Positions 20,430-30,977 of a DNA stretch of 64,000 nt are shown one piece after another (position 1 is the first letter of the stretch; each line of letters opens with the position of its first letter). The translations under genes and the position numbers were made by a program. Source of the DNA: Eutreptiella sp. 'Long Island Sound 2002'. Lineage: Eukaryota; Euglenozoa; Euglenophyceae; Eutreptiales; Eutreptiaceae. The notes beneath the pieces are model-generated. The model saw only the letters and a list, made by a program, of their open reading frames with translations. It did no database searches and was not told the origin of the DNA. The stretch spans positions 93,070,086 through 93,134,085 of the forward strand of contig OZ038383.1 in assembly GCA_964036045.1 (NCBI GenBank), given 5' to 3'.

Positions 20430-22345
20430 CCGTGCCAAGAGTGGCTGGGTGCAAGCAACGCACGCACACAGCCCAACACCCCAGCCAGGAGTGGCGGGGC
20501 GCAGCCGAAACCCGAGCCCAAACACACACACTCACACCGCGCACCCGTTGCCAGGAGTGGCCGGGTGCAAGCGGAGCACACACACAGCCCAACACCCGAG
20601 CCAGGAGTGGCGGGGCGCAGCCGAAACCCGAGCCCAAACACGCACACCCACAGCGCGCACCCGTGGCCAGGAGAGGCTGGGTGCAAGCGGAGCACGCACA
20701 CAGCCCAACACCCCAGCCAGGAGTGGCGGGGCGCAGCCGAAAGCCGAGCCCAAACACACACACCCACACCGCGCACCCGTGGCCTGGAGTGGCTGGGTGC
20801 AAGCAGAGCACACACACAGCCCGACAGCCCCGCCAGGAGTGGCGGGGCGCAGCCGAGACCCGAGCCCAAACAGACACACCCACACCGCGCACCCGTCGCC
20901 AGGAGTGGCTGGGTGCAAGCGGAGCACACACACAGCCCAACACCCCAGCCAGGAGTGGCGGGGCGCAGCCGAAACCCGAGCCCAAACACACACACCCACA
21001 CCGCGCAGCCGTGCCGAGAGTGGGTGGGTGCATGCGGAGCACGCACACAGCCCAACACCCCAGCCAGGAGTGGCGGGGCGCAGCTGAAACCCGAGACCAA
21101 ACACACACACCCACACCGCGCACCCGTGGCCAGGAGTGGCTGGGTGCAAGCGGAGCAGGCACACAGCCCTACAGCCCAACCAGGAGTGGCGGGGTGCAGC
21201 CGGGACCGGAGCCCAAACACACACAACCACGCCGCGCACCCGTGGCCAGGAGTGGCTGGGTGCAAGCGGAGCACACACACAGCCCAACACCCCAGCCAAG
21301 AGTGGTGGGGCGCAGCCGAAACCCGAGCCCAAACACGCACACCCACACCGCGCACCCGTGGCCAGGAGTGGCTGGGAGCAAGCGGAGCACGCACACAGCC
21401 CAACACCCCAGCCAGGAGTGGTGGGGCGCAGCCGAAACCCGAGCCCAAACACACACACCCTCACCGCGCACCCGTGGCCAGGAGAGGCTGGGTGCAAGCG
21501 CAGCACACACACAGCCCAACACCCCAGCCAGCAGTGGCGGGGCGCAGCCGAAAGCCGAGCCCAAACACACACACCCACACCGCGCACCCGTGGCCATGAG
21601 TGGCTGGGTGCAAGCGGAGCACACACACAGCCCAACACACCAGCCTGGAGTGGTGGGGCGCAGCCGAAACCCGAGCCCAAACACCCACACCCACACCGCG
21701 CACCCGTGCCAGGAGTGGCTGGGTGCAAGCGGAGCACGCACACAGCCCAACACCCCAGCCAGGAGTGGCGGGGCGCAGCCGAAACCCGAGCCAAAACACA
21801 CACACCCACACCGCGCACCCGTGGCAAGGAGTGGCAGGGTGCAAGCGGAGCATACACACAGCCCAACACCCCAGCCAGGAGTGGCTGGGCGCAGCCGAAA
21901 CCCGAGCCCAAACACACACACCCACAACGCGCACCCGTGCCAGGAGTGGCTGGGTGCAAGCGGAGCACGCACACAGCCCAACACCCCAGCCAGGAGTGGC
22001 GGGGCGCAGCCGAAAGCCGAGCCGAAACACACACACCCTCACAGCGCACCCGTGGCCAGGAGTGGCTGGGTGCAAGCGGAGCACACGCACAGCCCAACAC
22101 CCCAGCCAGGAGTGGCGGGGCGCAGCCGAAACCAAAGCCCAAACACGCACACCCACACCGCGCACCCGTGCCAGGAGTGGCTGGGTGCAAGCGGGGCACG
22201 CACACAGCCGAACACCCCAGCCAGGAGTGGCGGGAGGCAGCGGAAACCCGAGTCCAAACACACACACCCACACCGCGCCCCCGTGCCAGGAGTGGCTGGG
22301 TGCAAGCAGAGCACACACACAAGCACACACACACCCCAACACCCC
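20430..22345 (+). repeat. 116-bp minisatellite, right part, about 16 units
   Basis: Tandem units with 116-bp spacing (for example GTGG landmarks at 20,441, 20,557 and 20,673). Each is a dimer of two 58-bp halves (GAGTGGCTGGGTGCAAGC and GAGTGGCGGGGCGCAGCC) separated by CACACACAGCCCAACACCCC-type and CACACCGCGCACCCGTGG-type linkers. Units differ by scattered point changes. Long open frames on both strands are artefacts of a stop-free repeat. This is a contiguous array without unique spacers, so it is not a CRISPR. Confidence 0.95.
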
Positions 22346-22434
22346 AGGCAAGAGTGGCAGGGCGCAGCCGAAACCCGAACCCAACCACAACCCAGACCCA
22401 AACACAAGCGCCACGCAACAGTAGGATACCCAGT

Positions 22435-22894
22435 TTCCATAGCCGAGGCACTGAGGCAGCCCGGGCCATGCAGGTGACCCAGGCAAACGAGATCCGGAGA
22501 CCGGGGGTAAGGCTGCATCCTAAGGCCTGCGCTGCTTTGGGACTCGAGGCGGAGCGTGCGACACCAAAGCACCTCGGAACCCCAGTACCAAGAACATGCA
22601 TGCATGCCTTGGGAACGGGATACGCCAGGAAGTCCGGTGAACCCCTAGGGTTCGACCCAAAGGAGGGGACGTGCACAAGCACGGGGGCCCACCCTCCCAA
22701 GCAGTCACGCTGGCCGCGATCAGCCCTCCCGGTGTTGCCCGGGGCCGCTTTGTTTGGTGGCCACCAGTCAGGTCTAGCGGGAAGTAAGCCGCCTCCCCTC
22801 TTCACGCGGGGAACCTCTTCCTGTTAGTCACAAGGGCGACGCCAGGGGGAACCAAGGGGCGCCTCTCCACGACCGAGTGCACCTACCTACCTAC
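22435..22894 (+). repeat. 3' domain and ACCT tail of the minisatellite retroposon
   Basis: Unique-sequence 3' end, shared in reverse complement with 34,640-35,100, including the words GGCGACGCCAGGGGGAACCA and GGCGCCTCTCCACGACCGAG just before the tail. It ends in ACCTACCTACCTACCT (22,881-22,896). A short conserved 3' domain plus a simple-repeat tail is the signature of templates mobilised by a LINE that recognises the 3' end. No LINE with this tail is visible in the window. Confidence 0.75.
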
Positions 22895-22905
22895 CTCCCA
22901 CCCCA

Positions 22906-23460
22906 AGACCCCTATACTGAAATGTTTCTACCACTTATCGTGGTTCTACCTTTTAACTGTTTCTGAATTTCGTTGCTTGGCCAAGTCATGTTCCGTGTTG
23001 GCCTGACATCTATGCCCCACATTCCTAACCAGCACCATCTCACCCATAAGGGTGCACATGAAGTGCTTGATGCTATCTTGGAGACCTGAGTCAGTCCAAT
23101 TTTCATAAAACAACTTTTGTATTGTCCATTTGTGATTGAATCTATGTGTATAAACCTGCATTGTCTATCTGCAGCCCTTCTCTGTTACACTGGATTCCAA
23201 AATGATTCATTGATTCGATCCACATCCTGTTCCTGCTCTACTTGCTGCTTCGGTTTGGATTTTCAACTTCAAAACCTGCAGGATTTCATCAAAATATCTA
23301 GGGTTAATGAAGGCCTCCATCACCAGTAGTAGCAGCACCAAATTGGAGCGCGACGTTGATGGCATCCGTGACTGCTGGACTCCAGGAAAACGCGACAAAG
23401 CAGCGCCAATATGAGGTAGGCAACCTGTGAAGAGGTGCGCGGGTAACGTGCGACATCCTA
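22906..23460. other. non-coding interval
   Basis: AT-richer sequence between the retroposon and the split gene. I see no gene, repeat or RNA here. Confidence 0.5.
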
Positions 23461-23467
23461 AAAATGC

Positions 23468-23520
23468 ATCGTAGGACGAATATTTCATCGTAAGAAGAAA
23501 GCAATTCGTCGTACGATGAA
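23468..23520. repeat. palindromic cluster left of the split gene
   Basis: Contains the near-palindrome TTCGTCGTACGATGAA (23,505-23,520) and a second ATCGTAGGACGAAT ... TTTCATCGTA block. Related words recur in inverted order at 32,401-32,450, on the other side of the split gene. An AG acceptor-like site (TTTCCTCAG, about 23,554-23,562) follows, so the cluster may lie in an intron or in the end of an older mobile element. Confidence 0.45.
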
Positions 23521-23753
23521 ACGGTACGAAAAATGTCGTTCGTTCATTGCTCTTTCCTCAGGTTGAAGCTGTTGAGCGCTCAGCTGTTTGAGTTGGATTT
23601 GTGGCGGGCAAAATTGGTACTGACCTTGGAGTTCAGCATGTTCTCACTGCAGGGGGCATCGTAAATTCACTGAGACATGCACCTGCTCGAACATTGGGGA
23701 TCCTACAACCTTTGGAGACCAATGAGAACGCAGCAAGAGCAATGCAGCATGAG

Positions 23754-23782
23754 CTTAGGCGGCTCAAGTTGCATGGTCAAAA
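23754..23782 (+). repeat. left terminal inverted repeat of copy A
   Basis: Begins CTTAGGCGGCTCAAGTTGCA and is identical over 29 bp to the reverse complement of 31,447-31,475. The same motif starts copy B (55,971) and copy C (62,660). Confidence 0.9.
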
Positions 23783-25463
23783 ACGAAGGAAAAGGTAGGA
23801 AAATGACAGGTTTCCAAAGGCATCGAAAGATAGTTGTTTTGCTGGATATTTTGAAAGCGTCGCAAACAAGTATGGCGGATTAAATATTTCTGTAAGAATG
23901 ATGTGTCCCATGGGCGAGACAGGGAAAAGTATTGTTTGGTGACCATTCTTTGCGCGAGGCCTCGCGCAATGACGTTCATTTGTGTCAGATTAATGTGCTA
24001 CAGCACGACGCATTAGGCAGGTTGTCGAAAGATGTTTTGTCGAAATATTTATACACGTAACCTAGTACCATTATCAGGGTTGCGTGATAGAGATGGATCT
24101 ATTAACGGATAAACTGCAACAATGGTGTACCCAAGAATCTTGAAAAGTACAAATATTCCGGAACAAACTGCAGTTTCAAGCGCGAGGCCTCGCGCATGGA
24201 ACGGCGCATGAGAAACATTAAAGTTTCGGTGATCATTGCGCGAGGCCTCGCGCAATGGAGGTCAGAAGCGCTCATAGAAACCAAAATTGGAGAGATCCAC
24301 CAACTACACAGCATGTGCATTCCCTTGATGCGGCGCTGCTGCATGGGCGCCCATACAGGTCCCGCCGGCATCTCCCCTTTTCATACTGTGGTCACCGCTG
24401 ACTTCACTGCCCAACAGCGATAGAAGCGCGCCGCAACTTGGTACCGCAATCAGGATTAACTAGTGAAATGTGGGATCACCAGACAGTTACAGGTAACCGA
24501 AAATGGTGCATGCGACGAGCGAATCACAGAATAATTGGTCGCGCGAAAACTGAGTGACAGGTTGATGTTTGAAATCAAGAAAGTTTTTCAAACAGCGATT
24601 TTTACGCAGATACAGTTACGCAATTATTCTTCACAGCAACAATGCCCCTGCGAAAAGAGGTGGACCTTGAGAAGACAGTGGCCGCAGCATCCGGAGTTTT
24701 CCGCGATGTCTGCTCAGAGGAACCGCCGTGCCACAGGGCAGAAGAACTGTGGGAAGGACTAAAACAGGGGGACGAGGGCGCGCGATTGTTGTGTGTGTTT
24801 TTTCTGCGTCTGCGTAAAAATGAACGGACGCGTTGCAGCGTTAAAAAGGCGATTGCGGCAGAGGGCAAGAGATGGGTTGGTGTTTTGATAGAGGAGGCCT
24901 GGCGCCTTTTTTTGCTGGTGCGCCACTGCGCAGTTCCATACCAGGGAAAACCAAAGTCAGTTGTTGCGGTAGAGGGAAGTAGGGCGCATTTTAGCAAGGT
25001 CAGGTCTGGCGCGATACAGCGCACCTTCGCTGAAGGAGAAGGCCGCAGTCAGGTTACAGACTACATGGGACAAAATTTACCAACAGTGGGTTGTGTTGTG
25101 GATGGACAACTGGTACAACAAACAGTTTACAACAAATCCTGACAAGAACGACAAAAGCCTGAACGCAACAGCGTTGGTTGTGTTGCTACTCAAGGATGCA
25201 CCGCGCTACTGGCATGGTCATCCTAGCCTGGAAGACCTTGAACGGCGTGTTCCTGTTGTTGCACGCATGCTGGGAAACACCGAGGGAATGTTTGCACGTA
25301 TCCTGCACGATCTAGGATTTGCAAGCACGCGACCTGTTGTGCGAAACATTAGGGCACCGCTTGACATTATTCGCCCTGTACCTGCCAAGAGACCACATTG
25401 GCGACCCCTTTGTCTAAGCAAAGAAAAGGTAAGCGGCAACCTATCGCTTCTTAACCTACTGCA

Positions 25464-26786
25464 GGTAGGTAGGTAGGTATCTTCGGGAGCTCGGGATGCC
25501 TCCTCTGACGGTGCAGGAAGAAGGTCTTACCAAGGGGCGGTCCTGTCCCTCCCACTGCCCTATGTTAGGTGCCTCTTGAGCCGCTCCTGCATGTGCTTGG
25601 GAAGGCATTGTCGCGGCCACCCGGTCCATGTGTCCCAGGTGGGAGGGTGTCCCCACATGTGTCCATGAGTAGGGCCACATGCCCCCTCCTTCAGGCGGCA
25701 GCTCTGGGGGCTGCCCAGCCGTGTGGAGTATCTCTCACCACAAGGGGTATTGCTCCCGCTTGTCTACGGTACGACCGCCTCACCCTTGTGGCTTGAGTTG
25801 CGGGGCCGCTCCGCTTGGCAGGCGACCCCCTCCTGGACTGTGTACCGGCTCGCCTGTGACCGGTTGCATCCATGGCTCCGGGTGACGTTTGCCATGGTCC
25901 CCGATGCAGCCTGGCCGGGCTCGGACCAGTAGCCTTGGAGTACCGCTCCTGCCACTGGCCCGGTGGGTCGGCTGGGTCGCCCCATTATTGTCCCCCGGCC
26001 GCTCTACGTGTGTGCGGTGTCCTGGGCCTCCCGGCTCCTGTTCACCGTCGTGCCCACTCGGTGTGTTGTTTCGCGTGTGCGGTGTCCTGGGCCTCCCGGC
26101 TCCTGTTCACCGGTGTGCCTGCTCGGTGTGTTGCGTTGGGTGTGCGGTGTCCTGGGCCTCCCGGCTCCTGTTCACCGGTGCGCCCGCTCGGTGTTTTGTG
26201 TTGCGTGTGCGGTGTCCCGGGCCTCCCGGCTCCTGTTCACCGGTGTGCCCGCTCGGTGTGTTGTGTTGGGTGTGCGGTGTCCTGGGCCTCCCGGCTCCTG
26301 TTCACCGGTGTGCCCGCTCGGTGTGTTGTGTTGCGTGTGCGGTGTCCTGGGCCTCCCGGCTCCTGTTCACCGGTGTGCCCGCTCAGTGTGTTGTGTTGCG
26401 TGTGCGGTGTCCTGGGCCTCCCGGCTCCTGTTCACCGGTGTGCCCGCTCGGTGTGTTGTGTGGCGTGTGCGGTGTCCTGGGCCTCCCGGCTCCTGTTCAC
26501 CGGTGTGCCCGCTCGGTGGGTTGTGTGGCGTGTGCGGTGTCCTGGGCCTCCCGGCTCCTGTTCACCGTTGTGCCCGCTCGGTGTGTTGTGTTGCCTGTGC
26601 GGTGTACTGGGCCCCCCTGGCTCCTGTTCACCGGCGCGCCCGCTCGGTGTGTTGTGTTGCGTGTGCGGTGTCCTGGGCCTCCCGGCTCCTGTTCACCGGT
26701 GTGCCCGCTCGGTGTGTTGTGTTGCTGTGCGGGGCGTCGCTGCGGGGCGCTCACTCGTCCATCCGGACGGCGGCTATCGTAGCCTA
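25464..26786 (-). mobile_element. minisatellite retroposon with (TACC)n tail inside ORF1
   Basis: A 1,323-bp insertion flanked by the 15-bp duplication TCTTAACCTACTGCA (25,449-25,463 and 26,787-26,801). Copy B has the uninterrupted target at about 57,680. Read on the minus strand it has a 65-bp minisatellite (about 11 units, 26,010-26,735), a unique 3' part and a (TACC)n tail (25,464-25,480 on the plus strand as GGTAGGTAGGTAGGTA). The architecture matches the 116-bp-minisatellite retroposons in this window, but the 3' domain is different in sequence, so it is a separate family or subfamily. Insertion plus duplication is 1,338 bp, a multiple of three, but stops inside the insert still break ORF1. 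Confidence 0.85.
26010..26735 (-). repeat. 65-bp minisatellite, about 11 units
   Basis: Units spaced 65 bp, marked by CCTGGGCCTCCCGGCTCCTG at 26,021, 26,086, 26,151 and so on to about 26,672. Open frames seen in three frames through the array are artefacts of its lack of stops. Confidence 0.95.
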
Positions 26787-28192
26787 TCTTAACCTACTGC
26801 AATTTACTAGGGACTTGGCGCAGCACAGCCGACCAGTTGTCCCTGTCATATGTGATGAGAACATCCATTACCGCATTGGTGAGATGATGTACGGTGAAAC
26901 GACAACGGGTTGGAACGTCTGGCTTTTTTGGCGTTCACACCCTATATTATCTGGTTTCTGGCACGCGTACAAATTTTGCGTTACACAAACGTTTCGCTCA
27001 TTTTGGCCGATTGTGACTTTTTTCCGTAAGGGTTTGTTGCGCAGCGGTGACACAGTCCCCTGTTTTCCCAAGCTGATCACAATGGAGATAACTGTTGGTG
27101 CACTGCTGTTGGGTATGGGCCCCCACATACGGCGCCTTAACCTAAAATGTCGTTCCCTTGAGCTGGCACGTCCTGCAAATCGGCGAAGTCGCCTCCGTTA
27201 CGCTGTGTGTAAGGCCATGCAGGTTCTGTTAACACAATACTGTCCCATGTTACTGTACCTAGGACACCTCGTTAGGCAGTGCAATTGGGCTCTGGAGACG
27301 GCCAACAAGGGTGTTTTTGCTTCTGAGGGATTGCAGATTGTTATGTGTCTGTTAGACCGTTTGGACATGGGGGAAACACTTTTAAAATACGAACGCACTG
27401 TTGCAACTGCGCTATTGTGCCACACTGCATGGCACACAGCCATGCCTGGACAGGCTTTTGCCGAGGAGTTTTGTGAAAGTCTGTTTTCCAGCCTTGTGAC
27501 AAAGAAGGGCCAGAACAGAGGTGCAGTAACCATTGAAGATGTTGACGATCTGTATCAGCTCATCACTATCCGCAAAGAAGGTCACAGGGTGAACGTCTGT
27601 AAAATCCCCAATTCCTTTGTCAATTCCGTGCGTCAGCGGTTGACTGCTTACTTGAACGCAGAGCGTGTAAATGTGCCTTGGGTTAGGTGGTGTGCTGAGC
27701 CTACTTGTGCAATTCAGGCGCATTGGCCGTGCAGGGGTGTACCTAACTTTCCACCGTCTCTTCTAATTCCAAAGGGTTCTAACCACTACAAACAAGTCCT
27801 TGTGTCTGTGTTGTTGGTGCTAATGCAGCGGGGGCCACTTAAGGCTGGTTTCAAGCGAAAACTGTCGGAGCTGATCCCCCAACGCAGGGTGTTGGAGGAA
27901 CAAAGAGAGGCCGACACGCTGCGAAATGTTCGAAGGAGATCGGACAACATGCAGTGATGCGCGAGGCCTCGCGCAGAAAGCATGAAACAACAGGTTAGTA
28001 CACCCCCTCTCTTGCGCGAGGCCTCGCACAAGGTTGACAGTCAAAAACAGTGCCGAGCCCCTTCAGTTTTGCATTCTCAACCATACTGTACTCGTATTCG
28101 CTAAAAGCACCCCACATATGCATTATCGACGACGACTTTACCCATTTTTAATGTTATGTTTTCTTCAGTACAGGCTTTCTTCTTATCGCAGA

Positions 28193-30977
28193 ATGGCAAG
28201 CCCCGCCCAAAAAACAGCCCAGGAACGAGCAGATACCGACTATGACCCTGGGACCTCGGGATCGGAGGCTGGAACACCAAAGAAGGGGCCTAAGAAGGAG
28301 GAAACACCAGATCCTGGCTTAACCTTGGGTACTGACATCGAGGACCACCTGAAGCCGGGCGGGAGGCAGGTGGAGGTTGAGCTAGACAACGTGAGATTTG
28401 ACCAGGAGGAGACAAAGGGGCAGATGAGACGGAAAGATGCGAAGTTACTGCAGAAGCGTATTGAGTCACTCGAAGCAGCACCGCCAACAGGCCCATTACC
28501 CGTCGTTCTCTGGGAGGATAATAGTATGTTGCCAACCGACTTTTCGCTCTTGTCGTTGCGCGAGCCCTCGCGCAAAGACGTGTCTCATATTTGCAGATGG
28601 CGATTGTTGGTGTTTATCTGGACAGCACAGCGTGGAAGCGGTTGCAAAGATTCGGGAGAAGCGACGCACCGCGTGTCTGGATCTGCAGCAGTGGCATACT
28701 GTATGCATCGCCGATATTCTAAAGCCTACGACACCGTGGGCCTTCCGTGCAAAGCTGGCGGGACAAGCACAAGGAAGCGCACAAGACGTTGAGCCAATTC
28801 CGCTGTATGAGGCAGCAGATAACCCCATTCGATATGTTGAAGCTCAGCGGCGGCGAGGCCTACCTGACACGTACAGCAATCTCAGGATCGCCATTGTGGA
28901 TGCGGTGCAGATGAGTGCCCTGGTTCCAACCGCTGAACTGCAGCAACCTGGTCAATTCGTATGTTAATTAATCGTTGTTTCGGTGCTCTTCGTTGCGCGA
29001 GGCCTCGCGCATAACGTTGTCACTTTCAGGACAAAACGTATAAATTGTGGAAAGATTTTATGACGTTTGCCTACTATACTGGTCCGGAAGCTGTGAAAGG
29101 TCTGCAGAAGTTCGACGACAAAGGGGAGAAAGTCATGAAGAACGCGCTGAAGAAACTAGACGAGATCCTGTTGCCGGAGTTCTACAACAAAGTGGCAGAA
29201 GTGATGCAGGAAGGAAAAACAACCCTTAAATCCTTGCAGAATTCGTTTGACGACATCATCCTTGAGCAATGGGTCTCAATGCATCTGGACCACCCGCACA
29301 ACGGCCAGTACGTTCGACCTGAGAAAGGTGTGTACCATCGACGCAACGTGGGTACCATTTCTGCATCAGTGCGCCGCACTTTCTCCATTTCTGTTCTTTA
29401 GCCAAAGACATGCGGACCCGCAAAGAGGTTGCTGCACTTGGAAGGCCTGCCCTGAAGGTGACTCTTGGTACATGGGGCTATTGGCGTGAGTCTGAACGCA
29501 AAAGTCGCGGTCCATGGCCGGCATGGAAATCCATGATTCGCGCACCACTGTGGCAGGTGGCAGAGAAAGGCAAGCCCGCCTCTCTGAAAATCCTCAACGT
29601 CCAAAAACTCCTGGGTCAAGAGCCTACCAGAAGCCGTGTGGTCCCCCCACCTGCTGGCGTTACTGGTGACTTCAAGACAGTGGAACAGCAGGATCCATCA
29701 CTGTCAAGTCAAACTATCACAGTTAAGGCGACCCGAATCGCAGCGTTGAACCACCAACCCCCGAAGCGGTTCATGGAGATTGACAAGAACCTGATTATCA
29801 TCAACAGCGACATATTTGAACATCTTGCTCCTGAGACAATGTGCCGAGCCTGGCTGTATGAAGAGATGGCGCGTGCCGATACCCTTATTCGCGGCTCCAA
29901 AACAGTTGTTGACAACATGTTCAATGTGCTGGAGACGCAAACAGAGAGGCGTCTCAACGATGATTTCAACGCGCCGCGCATTGGCCACATGTTGCTTATT
30001 GCCATCTTCAGTTGGCCAGTCAAACCGAAGCCTGCAGGGAATCTTACAACGTTTGACGTTCGCTGGTTGCTGATTGCGTCACCAGATAGCTGGTTGAGGA
30101 AGGTATAATTCCCTCATTACGTCCGCTCTTTGCGCGAGGCCTCGCGCAATAACTTCTCCCTCATTGCAGATTCAGAATTATCTGACGTTTGGACCTACTC
30201 TGGTAGAGGAGATGGATCCTGTTGAATTGGGCGGTCACCTTCCGAAACCGACGGTTATGCGGTATTTCAACACTCACCTCTTTCACCTGAAGCAGGATAA
30301 GACCTTCAAGCCTGCGTGTGTTCATTGATCATCAGCCGGATCTGGTGTGCAAGATCGCGTCCGTCAAGCGGGATTCTCGCATGTACCTTCTTGGTGTTAC
30401 CTCCGACAATCTCTCCGATTGGGTCAACAGAGTGCAGACTCAGTTGAACCATGTATTGACACAAGAGTGGAAACTGCACGCGTCTGGTGATTGGGACCAG
30501 CAAGCCAACTGGGCAAACCGTGGTATTCCCCCTTGGGTTTGCGATGACAAGGTGGGTTATGAGGCGTTGTCGCTGAAGGAGGAAGAGACTGTTGAGAAAG
30601 GTCAAGCTGCAGAAGCACTGGCCCCTGCAAAGCGGAAGTCTACTGGTGGGGAACCAGCCCCCAAGAAGAAGAAGACTGCCTCCAAGCCTCAGGCAGCGAA
30701 GTCGGTTACCGGTGCGGAATCCGACGAGAGCGTTGGGGATGAAGAGGAGGAGAGCGGGGAAGAAGAGGAGGAGGAAGCGCAGGTCTCCCAGGGCAAGGCA
30801 GCGAAGAACGTGGCAGCGAAGCCAAGGTCCGAGGAAACCGGGGCCCGAGCTCCATTCAAGCAGCCAGCCTGTCAGTCCCAACCAAGAAGCGCGCCCGCAA
30901 AGCCACCTCCTAAGGGTAACACGTCCGATGCTAAGGCTATGGGTTCTAAGATGCAAACTGTTCCGAAGAAAAAGTAA
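28193..30977 (+). CDS. copy A ORF2: ParB-like-motif protein with charged tail, four introns
   Basis: Starts at ATG 28,193 (MASPAQKTAQ). Exons: 28,193-28,523, 28,597-28,958, 29,030-29,327, 29,402-30,102 and 30,170-30,977; introns of 73, 71, 74 and 67 nt, all GT...AG, each keeping the frame. Splicing intron 1 gives ...LWEDNNGDCWCLSGQHSVEA: the GQHS motif, followed by a helix-like KIREKRR stretch, resembles the DGQHR signature of ParB/DGQHR-domain proteins. The middle region (VTLGTWGYW, VTGDFKTVEQQD, FDVRWLLIASPDSWLRK) is unrecognised. The C-terminus has KKKK clusters, an acidic run (EEEESGEEEEEEA) and another basic end, typical of nuclear, DNA-associated proteins. One frameshift near 30,320 breaks copy A's last exon; copy B is in frame there. 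Introns 1, 2 and 4 each contain the palindrome. Intact length would be about 830 residues. Function is inferred only. Confidence 0.65.

Larger units (their letters stand above)
6556..22894 (+). mobile_element. minisatellite-bearing retroposon with (ACCT)n tail, split by a LINE
   Basis: Read on the plus strand, the parts are a 5' region, an A/C-rich stretch (7,190-7,785), a 116-bp minisatellite (7,785-8,028 and, after the LINE, 20,430-22,345), a 3' domain (about 22,435-22,880) and an ACCT-repeat tail (22,881-22,894). The same 3' domain and tail occur in reverse complement at 34,633-35,100, which shows that it is a mobile unit. A possible 11-bp duplication CTCCCACCCCA lies at 6,545-6,555 and 22,895-22,905, which would place the 5' end at 6,556; that boundary is tentative. 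No credible protein is encoded: open frames in the array exist in all frames because the array lacks stops. It is probably non-autonomous. Confidence 0.6.
24642..27957 (+). pseudogene. copy A ORF1: probable transposase, interrupted by a retroposon
   Basis: Starts MPLRK at 24,642 (the same ATG as copy B at 56,858). The first part (to about 25,000) and the second part (from about 25,050, ...QQWVVLWMDNWYNKQ) are in different frames, joined by a short intron (24,999-25,059, GT...AG, 61 nt, keeps frame) or a frameshift. The coding sequence is cut after 25,463 by a 1.3-kb insertion and resumes at 26,802. Motifs: WMDNWYNKQ (about 25,096), followed by LNATALVVLLL; VICDENIHYRIGEMMYG (about 26,850); ITMEITVGALLLGMG (about 27,085); and FAEEFCESLFSSLV (about 27,465). 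The D, D/E and E spacing is what a DDE-type transposase would show. The D-N-[FW]...N-x-T arrangement recalls DUF6589-type transposase-like proteins, from memory only. It ends at TGA 27,955-27,957, two bases before a palindrome. Without the insertion it would be about 640 residues. Confidence 0.6.

Noticed and set aside
20430-22345. Possible CRISPR array
   Set aside because: Repeats are contiguous 116-bp units without unique spacers, no cas genes exist, and the context is eukaryotic.
20423-22805. Very long open frames (up to 757 codons) on both strands
   Set aside because: They lie in the 116-bp minisatellite, occur in several frames at once and encode only repeats; the array simply lacks stop codons.
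24999-25017. A 19-nt mini-intron in ORF1 (GTCAGG…ACAG)
   Set aside because: It would keep the frame, but the acceptor is not conserved in copy B. A 61-nt intron to 25,059 fits the other intron sizes better; neither is proven.
25872-26792. Three overlapping plus-strand open frames of about 300 codons
   Set aside because: They are translations of the 65-bp minisatellite. The longer frame running to 27,957 is real only after the insertion ends at 26,801.
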